Below, one piece after another: positions 18,319 through 27,475 of a DNA stretch of 64,000 nt. Position 1 is the stretch's first letter, and the number at the start of each line of letters is the position of its first letter. The notes under the pieces are model-generated. The model was not told where the DNA came from. It was given only the letters and a program-made list of their open reading frames with translations, and made no database searches. The position numbers and the translations under genes were made by a program. Source of the DNA: Acidobacteriota bacterium (GTDB lineage: Bacteria > Acidobacteriota > Holophagae > Thermotomaculales > Thermotomaculaceae); NCBI GenBank assembly GCA_026986725.1, contig JALSOA010000128.1, positions 1 to 64,000 on the forward strand, in the 5' to 3' direction.

Positions 18319-19616
18319 AAAAACTTCTTGCAATAGGCGGTGGAAAGAGTGGGCTTGCTGCACTTGAATTGGGTTGCAATATGAATTTCAAATGCTTTCT
18401 TTACGATGATTTCCCGGAAAAAATGAATAGAGAAACAGATGAGTTTTTAAACACTTTTAATGTTGAACTTTTAAAAAAGAATGAGTTAAAGGAGATGGAT
18501 TTTGACACTGTTGTGGTTTCACCGGGTGTTCCTCATAATCACAAATTGGTTAAAAGTTTTATTGGAAAAGGAATGGATGTTGTATCTGAAATTGAATTTG
18601 GATTCAGGTTTTTAAAGGGCAGGGTTATAGGGATAACCGGTTCCAACGGTAAAACCACAACAACAGCGATAACCGGTCATATAATGGAAACCGTAACATG
18701 TGGGAATTACGGTTATCCATTTTGCAAAGCCCTTTTGGAGCAGGGGTTTGATGGATGGTATGTTGTTGAACTTTCATCTTTTCAACTTGAACTCATCAGG
18801 GATTTCTGCCCTGATATTGCGTGTATTTTGAACCTTTCTCCTGACCACCTTGACAGATATGGTTCAACTGAAGATTATTATCTGGCAAAGTTTAACATTT
18901 TCAAAAATATGAATAAAAATCAACACTTTTTTGCAAATGCAAACGATATTGAAACTCTTAATTACAGGTCTTATTTCCCCTCTTTTACCGAATGGATTGG
19001 TGAAAATACAAAGCCGTTTTCTGTGAATGAAAAAGGTATATTTTATGAAAGAAGGCTCATTGTTGACCCTTTTGATCTGAAAATCAGGGGATTACACAAT
19101 CTTTACAATGCTGCATTTGCCATTGCAATGGCTTATAGTGCTGGAGTGGATATAAAAAAAAGTGTTGAAAAATTGAAATCATTTAAACCTATAGAACACA
19201 GACTTGAGTTTGTGGATGTTTTGAATGGGGTTTACTTTTACAACGACTCAAAAGCCACAAACTTTGATTCCGTTAAAAAGGCTCTCTCTTCATTTGAGAA
19301 CATAAGATGGATCGCCGGCGGGATATACAAGGGAGGTGATTTCACAGACTTTTTTTCCTTCAAAAAGAGAATAAAAAAGGCGTACTTCATTGGAGAATCT
19401 GCTCCTCTTTTTTATGAAAATCTGAAAGAGTTTATGGAATGTGAGATCTCAACAGAGATTGACAACGCTGTAAGGCATGCCTTTAGAGAGGCTGAAAAGG
19501 GAGATGTTATCCTTCTTTCACCTGCCTGTTCGAGTTTTGACCAGTTTGCCAGTTATGAAGACAGGGGCAGGGTTTTTAAGTCAATTGTTTCGAGGTTAAA
19601 AGATGAATTTAGATAA
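18315..19616 (+). CDS. murD: UDP-MurNAc-L-Ala:D-Glu ligase MurD
   Basis: A 433-residue Mur ligase that adds D-glutamate to UDP-MurNAc-L-Ala. It shows ITGSNGKTTTT, the LSPDHLDRYGS block, YNDSKATNFDSV and LSPACSSFDQFASYEDRG, all typical of MurD. Its last 14 bases overlap ftsW, so translation is coupled. Confidence 0.95.
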   Translation: MKKLLAIGGGKSGLAALELGCNMNFKCFLYDDFPEKMNRETDEFLNTFNVELLKKNELKEMDFDTVVVSPGVPHNHKLVKSFIGKGMDVVSEIEFGFRFLKGRVIGITGSNGKTTTTAITGHIMETVTCGNYGYPFCKALLEQGFDGWYVVELSSFQLELIRDFCPDIACILNLSPDHLDRYGSTEDYYLAKFNIFKNMNKNQHFFANANDIETLNYRSYFPSFTEWIGENTKPFSVNEKGIFYERRLIVDPFDLKIRGLHNLYNAAFAIAMAYSAGVDIKKSVEKLKSFKPIEHRLEFVDVLNGVYFYNDSKATNFDSVKKALSSFENIRWIAGGIYKGGDFTDFFSFKKRIKKAYFIGESAPLFYENLKEFMECEISTEIDNAVRHAFREAEKGDVILLSPACSSFDQFASYEDRGRVFKSIVSRLKDEFR

Positions 19617-20781
19617 GGCAGTGGTTTTTGTGTCTACAATTTTTCTTACATTCTTCGGATTACTGCTAAATGCTTCTGTAATCACCACCCAGAGAAAGTA
19701 CTTTTTCAAAGAGGTTTTACTGGTTTCTTTGGGTATTGTGGTTTTTGTGCTTGTTTTAAGGTTTTTTGAATTTGATATTTTGAAAAAAAGGTGGATATAC
19801 ATTGTCGGTGGAATAATTCTTTTTTTGCTTCTTACATACCTCCTTATTTTTGGTAAACCCATGAATAATGCAAGAAGATGGCTTTACATTGGTCCTATTT
19901 CGATTCAGGTATCAGAGATCGTTAAACTTTATGTGATTTCATTGATAGCCTATAGCATTTACAAGTATCCCAGAGATACTCTGATGCAGTGCATTGTTTA
20001 TGCTTTTATCCTTGTTCTTTCTGTTTTAATACTCTTTGAGCCGGATCTTGGAATGAGTTTTTTCATAGTCTTTATATCAACAGTATTGTTTGTTGTGGCA
20101 AATATGTACGATAGAAAAAAGGTTGTCATTGTTATATCTTTTGTGGCCATAATTTCTGTCTTACTTGTGTTTTTTTACTTTTTACCAGATAAACTTGCTA
20201 AAAGATTTAGATTTACAAAAATGGCCAAAGCAAGAGTTGTAAGCATGGTTTCATATCAAAAAAGAAGAGTTATCAGGTTTACAAGGAAATTCTTTCCTTA
20301 CAAAATAGATTTTGATTTTTCTCATTTTTCTTTGAAGTTGCTTCCCAGAACCTATGAGAGAGAAATTGCTTATTCCATGCAGTCATCAAAGGTGAAAGAG
20401 GCGATAGAAAATGCAACCTGGTTTGGAGCAGGACTTTCTCAGGGTTCTTTAACAAAATACCTTCCCGAAAGACAGAACGATTATATTTCGGTGCTTGCTC
20501 TTGAGGAAACCGGTATTTTGGGTGTTTGCATTCTTGGTTTTCTATTTTTAATAATGTTTATTTCTATCCTGAGAATAGGGTTAAACTCGGACAGTGTTTT
20601 TGTTCAGTACCTGGTTACCGGCATAGGATTTGTCATATTTGTTCAGGCTTTACTCCATTTTGGGGTTAATTTTCAGGTTTTGCCTGAAAAAGGAATATCA
20701 CTTCCATTTGTAAGTTATGGCGGGACATCGTATCTGATTAACATAACAATGATTGCCATGGTTTTAAAGGCAAGGGTGTAG
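19603..20781 (+). CDS. ftsW: Septal SEDS glycosyltransferase FtsW, with an unusual insert
   Basis: A 392-residue SEDS protein with about ten membrane helices that polymerises lipid II at the septum with FtsI. It has ARRWLYIGPISIQVSE, the EPDLGMSFF segment, and YLPERQNDYISVLALEETG near the conserved extracellular loop, ending with PFVSYGGTSYL. Between RVVSMVSYQ and the QSSKVKEAI helix there are roughly 35 more residues than usual, rich in Arg, Lys, Phe. Position between murD and murC favours FtsW over RodA. MurG, normally next, is missing. Confidence 0.9.
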   Translation: MNLDKAVVFVSTIFLTFFGLLLNASVITTQRKYFFKEVLLVSLGIVVFVLVLRFFEFDILKKRWIYIVGGIILFLLLTYLLIFGKPMNNARRWLYIGPISIQVSEIVKLYVISLIAYSIYKYPRDTLMQCIVYAFILVLSVLILFEPDLGMSFFIVFISTVLFVVANMYDRKKVVIVISFVAIISVLLVFFYFLPDKLAKRFRFTKMAKARVVSMVSYQKRRVIRFTRKFFPYKIDFDFSHFSLKLLPRTYEREIAYSMQSSKVKEAIENATWFGAGLSQGSLTKYLPERQNDYISVLALEETGILGVCILGFLFLIMFISILRIGLNSDSVFVQYLVTGIGFVIFVQALLHFGVNFQVLPEKGISLPFVSYGGTSYLINITMIAMVLKARV

Positions 20782-20789
20782 GGGGAAGG

Positions 20790-22160
20790 ATGTTCTGGAA
20801 GATTAAAACCATACACTTTGTGGGAATAGGTGGTACGGGAATGAGCGGAATAGCTGAGGTTTTGCACAATATGAGATTTAAAATTCAGGGATCGGATATT
20901 TCAAGGTCACCATACACGCAAAGGCTTGAATCGATGGGGATAAAGATCTTCTACGAACACAAATCTGAAAATGTGAAAGGGGCGGATCTTGTTGTCGTTT
21001 CAACGGCAATAAAGGAAAACAATGTGGAGGTTAAAGAGGCTAAAAGATTAAACATCCCTGTAATAAAAAGGGGTGTAATGCTTGCTGAATTGATGAGGAT
21101 GAAATATGGTATTGCAATATCCGGCACCCACGGAAAGACAACCACAACCGCAATGGCTGCAAGCGTATTTAACGAAGCAGGACTGGATCCAACTGTCATA
21201 ATAGGAGGAATTTTTCAGAAGTTAAACTCCAATGCAAAACTTGGAAATTCTGAATTCCTTATTGCAGAGGCTGATGAATCGGATAGGTCTCATCTGAATC
21301 TTTCCCCGGTTTTTGCAATCATAACAAATATAGATCTTGACCATCTTGATTTTTACAAAGACATTGATGACATCAAGAAAACCTTTATAAAGTTTGCAAA
21401 TACTGTGCCATTTTTCGGTTCTGTAATTTTAAATGCCGATGATAAAAATTGCTTTGACATTATCCCATACATAAACAAAAGGGTTATTACCTTTGGATTT
21501 TCGGAGGCGAGTTTTTACAGGATATCACAGGTAAAAAGGGAAAAAGATTGCTATAAATTTGTGGTAGATGAAAATGGCAGTAATCTTGGGGAATTTGAGA
21601 TCAGAGTGCCCGGTATCTTCAACATTTTGAATGCGACCTCTGTTATTGCACTTGCGAGAGAGGTTAACATACAGGTTGACATTATCAAAAAGGGCTTGCA
21701 AACATACAGTGGCACAAAAAGAAGGTGTGAGGTTGTGGGTAAAAGTGATGATGTTACGATTATTACAGACTATGCCCATCACCCTGTGGAGATCAGTAAA
21801 ACCATAGAGGCTTTGAAGGATTTTTATAATCCCCACAGAATGCTGATTGTTTTTCAGCCTCACAGGTACTCCAGAACGAGAGCATTATTCAATGATTTTA
21901 TTAATTGTTTCCCTGAGTACTGTGATGTTGTTGTACTTCCCATATACCCTGCAGGTGAAACCCCCATAGAAGGGGTAGATTCTATCACTATGGCAAGAGA
22001 ATTGAAAACAAGGGGATTAAACTGTGTTTATATGAAAGGTGAGGATGACCTTTTTGATTTTTTAAAGCAAAACCTGAAAAACTATTCTCTAATTGCCTTT
22101 TTGGGTGCGGGTTACATTGATTCTTTTGCAAGAAAGTTTGGAAGGGATATATATGATTAG
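20790..22160 (+). CDS. murC: UDP-MurNAc:L-alanine ligase MurC
   Basis: A 456-residue Mur ligase for the first stem residue. It begins with the HFVGIGGTGMSGIAE dinucleotide-like loop and carries SGTHGKTTTTAM (about 110-121), EADESDRS and DYAHHPVEI, all MurC hallmarks. It is not fused to Ddl. MurB and ddl, common downstream partners, are absent; the stop overlaps ftsQ by eight bases. Confidence 0.96.
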   Translation: MFWKIKTIHFVGIGGTGMSGIAEVLHNMRFKIQGSDISRSPYTQRLESMGIKIFYEHKSENVKGADLVVVSTAIKENNVEVKEAKRLNIPVIKRGVMLAELMRMKYGIAISGTHGKTTTTAMAASVFNEAGLDPTVIIGGIFQKLNSNAKLGNSEFLIAEADESDRSHLNLSPVFAIITNIDLDHLDFYKDIDDIKKTFIKFANTVPFFGSVILNADDKNCFDIIPYINKRVITFGFSEASFYRISQVKREKDCYKFVVDENGSNLGEFEIRVPGIFNILNATSVIALAREVNIQVDIIKKGLQTYSGTKRRCEVVGKSDDVTIITDYAHHPVEISKTIEALKDFYNPHRMLIVFQPHRYSRTRALFNDFINCFPEYCDVVVLPIYPAGETPIEGVDSITMARELKTRGLNCVYMKGEDDLFDFLKQNLKNYSLIAFLGAGYIDSFARKFGRDIYD

Positions 22161-22953
22161 AAGAAGAAGCAGACTTGGATTTAAAATAAGAAGATTTTTG
22201 AAAAGGCATTTCAGGGGTGTTTTAAGCAGTGCTTTTGCTGTTGTTTTGATCTTTTCCATTGCAATTTTTGCTTTTCCGCCTGTGAAGAACTTTTTTCAAA
22301 GGTTTTTTGTTGTAAAGCGTATAGAGGTTAAAGGTGTACAATACAATTCTCCGGAAATTGTGAGTAAATTTTTATCGGTGTATAAAGGTAAGGTTAACTG
22401 GAAGATTAAAAGAACAACCCTAAAAAAAGAGTTAAAAAAAAGGTTTAAATGGATTAAATCTATTGCTGTTTCAAACATACTTTCCAGTAAACTTGTGGTT
22501 TATATTGAAGAACAAAGCCCATTTGTTTTTTACAGAGATCAAAAGGGGGAACTGTGGATTGTTGGAGAGAATGGAGAGATACTGTGTAAATTTAAAAGCA
22601 GGAATTTTGGCTATGTTTATCTTCCTGTTTTGACATGTAAAAAAGGAGATATTCCCTTTATTGTGGATAAGATTAAGGTGATGCCCGAGGTGGATGGAGG
22701 AGAATACTTCTTTGCTGACATTTCAGAGATAATTGTCAGGGATAAAGACCGCAAATGGCTTGTTTTTCTTAACGATTTTAAACCAGCGGTTTACCTTGAC
22801 CCTTTGGGGAACTTTAACAACCTTATGGTGTTTTTAAAGATAAAAAAAAGGTTGTCAGAAAACATCAAAGGAATTGAGTATGTTGATCTCTCTTTTAAAG
22901 ACCAGATTATTGTAAAAAAGACTGATGGGGGGGATAAATGGGGAGAAAGATAA
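22153..22953 (+). CDS. ftsQ: Cell division protein FtsQ
   Basis: A 266-residue bitopic protein: a very basic cytoplasmic tail (MIRRRSRLGFKIRR), one membrane helix (about 25-43), then a POTRA domain beginning RFFVVKRIEVKG and a FtsQ beta domain (YIEEQSPFVFY, DLSFKDQIIVK at the end). FtsQ links FtsL/FtsB to the divisome. The ATG at 22153 is chosen because it overlaps the murC stop by only eight bases and gives a normal basic N-terminus; an upstream in-frame start would lie deep in murC. Confidence 0.9.
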   Translation: MIRRRSRLGFKIRRFLKRHFRGVLSSAFAVVLIFSIAIFAFPPVKNFFQRFFVVKRIEVKGVQYNSPEIVSKFLSVYKGKVNWKIKRTTLKKELKKRFKWIKSIAVSNILSSKLVVYIEEQSPFVFYRDQKGELWIVGENGEILCKFKSRNFGYVYLPVLTCKKGDIPFIVDKIKVMPEVDGGEYFFADISEIIVRDKDRKWLVFLNDFKPAVYLDPLGNFNNLMVFLKIKKRLSENIKGIEYVDLSFKDQIIVKKTDGGDKWGER

Positions 22954-24230
22954 CACTTGCACTTGATCTTGGCTCGTACGAGTTGAAAGGCATTGTTTTT
23001 GAGATAGTTGAGTTCAAAAACTCAATTCATGTTCTTGCGGCTAAAAAAGAGAGGAGTCTTGGACTGGAAAATGGAAGTATAAAAAATCCAGAGGCACTGA
23101 AAAAACAAATTGCAAATGTGGTTGACCCCCTTATCTCTGAGGTTGGAGATTACATAGACGAGGTTTATCTGTCAATTCCCCCGGTAAATACATTCTGCAA
23201 TAACATTGTAAAATCAATGAATGTTGCAGATTCCAAAGGCTCTTCCCTTATCACAAACAACGATGTGAGCCAGTTAACAGAAAAGATAATTGAGGACATA
23301 AAAAGGGGGACAAGTGAACATGAAAGCACTCTGATTGATTTTATAATAAATGAATACAGGGTTTATCCCACCTCGAACAAGGTTCACTCTGAAATAGTGG
23401 ACAATCCTGTCAGCCTTGCGGCATTTTCTTTCAGTATGGAGATGTTCTATGTACTTGCAAAAACATACATTCTAACCACACTTCAGTCAATATTTGAAGA
23501 GCTGGAGATACTTTTTGACAGATGCACTGTTCCTTATATACCTGGTGCACTGAAGGCTGTTCCTTACACTGCCAGAAAAAATGGGGCACTTTACCTTGAT
23601 TTTGGGGCTTCTTTCACAGATTGTGTAATATTTAAAAACAACAGCATTGTTCATTACTTTTCACTGCCATTTGGAGGGTATCATGTAACATCTGACATAA
23701 TAAAAGCATTCGGGAAAAGCGTTGATGACAAGAACTTTGAAAAGGCTGAGAAGATAAAGAAAAAGTACGGAAATTTAATAATTGATGCCGAAGATAGCCA
23801 GAAAAATGTTTACATAGAGCAGGATCTTTTAAGCGATAATTTCCTTACCCTTGAGCAATTGAAACTTGTTATGCAGGAGAGGGTTAGAGAGATATTTACC
23901 CTTGTAAAGGATGAAATAGACAAAAATCATAGTCTTTCGGCAAGAGGCATAACATTTTCCCAGGTTGTTCTGGCAGGTGGAAGTGCCAAACTTGAAGGAG
24001 TTGGTGATATAGCGGGAGAGGTATTTGGAGTACCTTCCCTTGTTGCAACCCCCTTTATTGATTCTGGAATTGATTTTGAAGAGATAAATACACCTGAATT
24101 TGTCCCCGTTTATGGCCTTGCTGAATACTTTGCCGGGGATATTAGAAAGCCTGTTTTAAGTTCAGGTTTTTTAAACAGGCTGGTGGGGAAAATAAAAACA
24201 ATTTTTTTCAAAAAAAAGGGAGGTGAATAA
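22938..24230 (+). CDS. ftsA: Cell division protein FtsA
   Basis: A 430-residue actin-fold ATPase that anchors FtsZ to the membrane. Phosphate-1 loop ALDLGSYELKG, phosphate-2 YLDFGASFTDCVIF and the adenosine loop VLAGGSAKLEGVG are present. The C-terminus (GFLNRLVGKIKTIFFKK) is a plausible amphipathic membrane-targeting helix. It overlaps ftsQ by 16 bases and ftsZ by one. Confidence 0.93.
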   Translation: MGRKITLALDLGSYELKGIVFEIVEFKNSIHVLAAKKERSLGLENGSIKNPEALKKQIANVVDPLISEVGDYIDEVYLSIPPVNTFCNNIVKSMNVADSKGSSLITNNDVSQLTEKIIEDIKRGTSEHESTLIDFIINEYRVYPTSNKVHSEIVDNPVSLAAFSFSMEMFYVLAKTYILTTLQSIFEELEILFDRCTVPYIPGALKAVPYTARKNGALYLDFGASFTDCVIFKNNSIVHYFSLPFGGYHVTSDIIKAFGKSVDDKNFEKAEKIKKKYGNLIIDAEDSQKNVYIEQDLLSDNFLTLEQLKLVMQERVREIFTLVKDEIDKNHSLSARGITFSQVVLAGGSAKLEGVGDIAGEVFGVPSLVATPFIDSGIDFEEINTPEFVPVYGLAEYFAGDIRKPVLSSGFLNRLVGKIKTIFFKKKGGE

Positions 24231-25609
24231 TGACTCCGGAATTCACAATTGAGGAGGCTTTAAGCCAGATACCAAAAATAAAGGTCATTGGCGTTGGAGG
24301 AGCAGGCTGTAATGCAGTAAACAGAATGATTGAGTCGAATATAGAAAATGTTGAATTTGTTGCAGTCAATACTGACCATCAATCATTAATGACCTCAAAG
24401 GCACCTGTAAAGATACAGATTGGTAAAAAATTAACGAGAGGTGAGGGTGCGGGTTCAGACCCTGAAAAAGCCAGGCAGGCGGCACTTGAGGACAAGGATA
24501 AACTTATGTCAATAATATCGGGAAGCCAGATGCTTTTTATTACAGCGGGGCTTGGCGGAGGGACAGGAACTGGAGCGGCACCTGTTATTGCTGAAATTGC
24601 AAAGGAGATGGGGATACTATCAATCGCCATAGTCACTGAACCTTTCTGCTCTGACAGGTGGTGCAGGTATGAGAACTTTTTGAAGGGTTTTAACGATTTG
24701 AAGGAACATGTTGATTCGATGATAATTCTTAAAAATGACAAAATAAAAGAGATTTTTGATCCCAATGTACCTTTTTCCATGGCATATAGAGAGATTGATA
24801 GTGTTCTTGAGAAGGCATTGAGAGGGATAATAGATCTACTTTTCAAACCAGGGGTTGAGAATGTGGATTTTGCAGATGTAAGAACCATCTTCCAGTACAG
24901 GGGATTTGCCCTTTTAGGGCTTGGCAAGGCATCTGGGAAAGACAGGGCATTGCTGGCATTTGAGGAGGCAAGGAAATCTCCCCTTCTTGATGATTATCCG
25001 TTAAGTCAGGCAAAGGGTTTGATACTCAACATAACCTATGGATCAGGGGAAAATGAATTGACAGTAAAGGAGTACGACACAATAATGAGAGCGGTTCATG
25101 ATACTCTCGGAACCAACATCAATGTGAATTTTATAAGGGGCATGGTTCTTGATGAGGAGGCAGGGGATGAAATAAGGATAACTATTATTGCCACTGGTTA
25201 TGATTACTCAAGTTTTAAACCGATAACCGAAGATGAGTTTAAGAAGAAGATAGACAACAGTTTCATAATAGAAAGTGGCGATGTCATAATTGAGGAAAGC
25301 CAGGATGAAATATTACTTGATGATTCTTTTGATACCTCTGACGAAACTACTGAACACCTCTCCGAGGTACAGAATTCAGATTTTGAACCTGGAGTTATTC
25401 AGGAGATAGAGGATACCTCTGCTAAGAATTATCATCACTCCAACTATCCTCTAAAATCCATTGCCGAGAAGTACATCAAAAAAGTCTCTCTCCAGATGCC
25501 AGGATTTTTTTCTGTTGAAGACTCTGAAGATTCTCAGGATAATCTAGCTGAGGTACCTGCCTTTGTAAGGGCTTATCTTAAACTTAAAAGACAGGTTGTG
25601 GAGGTATGA
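24230..25609 (+). CDS. ftsZ: Cell division GTPase FtsZ, divergent
   Basis: A 459-residue tubulin-fold GTPase that forms the Z ring. VIGVGGAGCNAVNRM (19-33), the tubulin signature GGGTGTG (109-115) and the T7 synergy loop NVDFADV (211-217) are intact. A variable linker (about 330-440) leads to VPAFVRAYLKLKRQ, matching the C-terminal FtsA-binding peptide (IPAFLRKQ in E. coli). Two segments differ from the usual pattern: TEPFCSDRWCRYENF (136-150) where a PFxFEGxxR motif is expected, and FQYRGFALLGLG (221-232) where MxxxGxAxMGxG is expected. Confidence 0.93.
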   Translation: MTPEFTIEEALSQIPKIKVIGVGGAGCNAVNRMIESNIENVEFVAVNTDHQSLMTSKAPVKIQIGKKLTRGEGAGSDPEKARQAALEDKDKLMSIISGSQMLFITAGLGGGTGTGAAPVIAEIAKEMGILSIAIVTEPFCSDRWCRYENFLKGFNDLKEHVDSMIILKNDKIKEIFDPNVPFSMAYREIDSVLEKALRGIIDLLFKPGVENVDFADVRTIFQYRGFALLGLGKASGKDRALLAFEEARKSPLLDDYPLSQAKGLILNITYGSGENELTVKEYDTIMRAVHDTLGTNINVNFIRGMVLDEEAGDEIRITIIATGYDYSSFKPITEDEFKKKIDNSFIIESGDVIIEESQDEILLDDSFDTSDETTEHLSEVQNSDFEPGVIQEIEDTSAKNYHHSNYPLKSIAEKYIKKVSLQMPGFFSVEDSEDSQDNLAEVPAFVRAYLKLKRQVVEV

Positions 25610-26793
25610 AAATGTACAGAGAAAAGATTGAACAGGCCATTGAAATTTTAAAAGAAATAGATATAGATATGTGGCTTACCTTTGGAAGAGAGAGTCATAC
25701 CCTCCATGACCCTGCAACAGACCTTATACTTGGAACAGGTTACACCTGGCATTCAGCATTTATTATTACGAAAGACGAAGGCAGTCTTGCAATAGTTGGC
25801 AGCCTTGATGAGGCAAACATATCCAGAAGGGGTATATTTGATAAAGTTGTACCCTATCTGAAATCCATAAAGGAACCTTTGATTGATTATTTGCACAGAA
25901 AGAATCCCGGGAGTATAGCGATAAATTTTTCGGAGGACAATGTAATGGCAGACGGGCTAACTTACGGAAGTTACCTGACACTAAAAAAAATATTGAAAAA
26001 CACCCCATTTTCAAACAGACTTGTGTCATCGGAACCCATATTGTCTGCATTGAGGGGGAGAAAATCAAAAACCGAGATTGAGAGGATAAAGTTTGCAATT
26101 AAAGAAACGGAAAGATTGTACAAAGAGGTATGGGATTATTTGAGACCTGGTCTTACAGAAAAGCAGGTGCACGAGTTTATGGTGGAAAGGATGAATGAAC
26201 TGGGGTATGAGCCTGCATGGGATATTGAGATGTGCCCATCTGTTTTTACCGGGATACCTGAGGAGGGAGAGGCACATACAGGTCCCACTGACAGGATTAT
26301 AGAGAGAGGGCATGTGTTGAATATGGATTTCGGTTTAAGGATCAACGATTACTGTTCCGATCTGCAGAGAACATGGTATGTGTTAAGAGAGGGAGAAAGC
26401 GATGCCCCGGATGAGGTTATAAATGGATTTAATGCTGTAAGGGACGCTATTATAGAAAGTGCAAAAGCAATCAGGCCCGGTATGGAGGGCAGGGAAATAG
26501 ATGCTATTGCAAGAAATGTTATTACTGAAAGGGGTTTTAACGAATATCCCCATGCCCTTGGGCACCAGGTGGGAAGGGCTGCCCATGATGGAGGAGGATT
26601 ACTTGCCCCTGAATGGGACAGGTACGGGGAACTTCCTTACAAAAAGATTGAGAAGAATCAGGTTTACACCCTTGAACCGAGGGTGAGAATCGAGGGATAT
26701 GGCGTTGCAACAATTGAGGAAATAATTGTGGTAACGGATGAAGGGGGAAGGTTTCTTTCAGACCTTCAGAAGAATATTTGGCTTGTTAAATAA
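25606..26793 (+). CDS. M24 family metallopeptidase (Xaa-Pro aminopeptidase-like)
   Basis: A 395-residue protein with a creatinase-like N-terminal domain and an M24 pita-bread catalytic domain (from about 165). The metal ligands appear as NMDFG (Asp), DYCSDLQRTW (Asp), ALGHQVGRAAHD (His) and two Glu in TLEPRV and ATIEEIIV. M24 enzymes remove N-terminal residues before proline, but substrate range cannot be read from sequence. It overlaps ftsZ by four bases, so it is the last gene of the division operon, which is an uncommon partner. Confidence 0.85.
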   Translation: MKMYREKIEQAIEILKEIDIDMWLTFGRESHTLHDPATDLILGTGYTWHSAFIITKDEGSLAIVGSLDEANISRRGIFDKVVPYLKSIKEPLIDYLHRKNPGSIAINFSEDNVMADGLTYGSYLTLKKILKNTPFSNRLVSSEPILSALRGRKSKTEIERIKFAIKETERLYKEVWDYLRPGLTEKQVHEFMVERMNELGYEPAWDIEMCPSVFTGIPEEGEAHTGPTDRIIERGHVLNMDFGLRINDYCSDLQRTWYVLREGESDAPDEVINGFNAVRDAIIESAKAIRPGMEGREIDAIARNVITERGFNEYPHALGHQVGRAAHDGGGLLAPEWDRYGELPYKKIEKNQVYTLEPRVRIEGYGVATIEEIIVVTDEGGRFLSDLQKNIWLVK

Positions 26794-26812
26794 CGGTGCA
26801 TAAAATCTGTGC

Positions 26813-26818
26813 TAAAAT
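26813..26818 (+). promoter_or_regulatory. Putative -10 box, near-leaderless transcript
   Basis: TAAAAT lies nine bases before the ATG at 26828 and no Shine-Dalgarno precedes that ATG, so the expected transcript would have a leader of only a few bases. No convincing -35 box was found. The arrangement resembles that at 1262. Confidence 0.35.
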
Positions 26819-26827
26819 AAAAAATAT

Positions 26828-27475
26828 ATGAGAGTTATAAAACAATGTGAGTATTGTGGGACAAAGATTGAGATTGATGAAATAAAACTTGATACCCACT
26901 ATATTTGTCCCGTATGTCACAGCCTTGTTTATAGAAAGGGTCAGCCATTTCAGTATGTTTTTTTTATATCTCTCACAAGCCTTATACTTTTTTTCTGGAT
27001 GTTAAATATGCCCCTTATTTCAATAAAGATAATGGGAATAGAAAGGAGCACCACTTTTATTTCAGGGCTGGGTCATTTGATTGAATCAGGAAGATACCTC
27101 ACCGCTTTCATACTTGGCTTGAGTGTCATCGTTATACCTTACACAATGCTGATTTTAACAATAACCATTGTTTTTGCAGTGAGGTTGGGGATAATAACCC
27201 CTTTTGTGTTCAAACTTCTTTATTTATACGAAAATATAAGTATGTGGAATATGGCAGAGGTTTACCTTGTAGGGATTTTCATTGCGATAATAAAACTTAA
27301 AAGCATTGCTGAAATTTCGATAGGGTATGGTACCATTGTTTTTATACTTTTTCTTTCAACATTTTATGTTTCGGTTCAGTGGTTTAACCCTGAGGATGTG
27401 ATGTTTTTCTGTGGAAAGGATCAATGTTTACATGCAGGGGAATTGTACTATAACAGAGGACTTGAAAGTGGATAG
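26828..27475 (+). CDS. PqiA/LetA-like membrane protein, N-terminal half
   Basis: A 215-residue protein: a zinc-ribbon start (CEYCG at 8-12, CPVCH at 27-31) followed by about four membrane helices, as in one PqiA domain. PqiA, LetA (YebS) and YebS-like proteins in E. coli contain two such domains in one chain and work with an MCE protein in lipid transport between the membranes. Here the second domain is a separate gene. The C-terminal tail has two more Cys (FCGKDQC), perhaps a remnant of the second ribbon. The stop overlaps the next start. Confidence 0.8.
   Translation: MRVIKQCEYCGTKIEIDEIKLDTHYICPVCHSLVYRKGQPFQYVFFISLTSLILFFWMLNMPLISIKIMGIERSTTFISGLGHLIESGRYLTAFILGLSVIVIPYTMLILTITIVFAVRLGIITPFVFKLLYLYENISMWNMAEVYLVGIFIAIIKLKSIAEISIGYGTIVFILFLSTFYVSVQWFNPEDVMFFCGKDQCLHAGELYYNRGLESG

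Noticed and set aside
24379-24927. Long (-) strand open frame (182 codons) opposite ftsZ
   Set aside because: Antisense shadow of conserved FtsZ sequence, without a ribosome site or recognisable domain.
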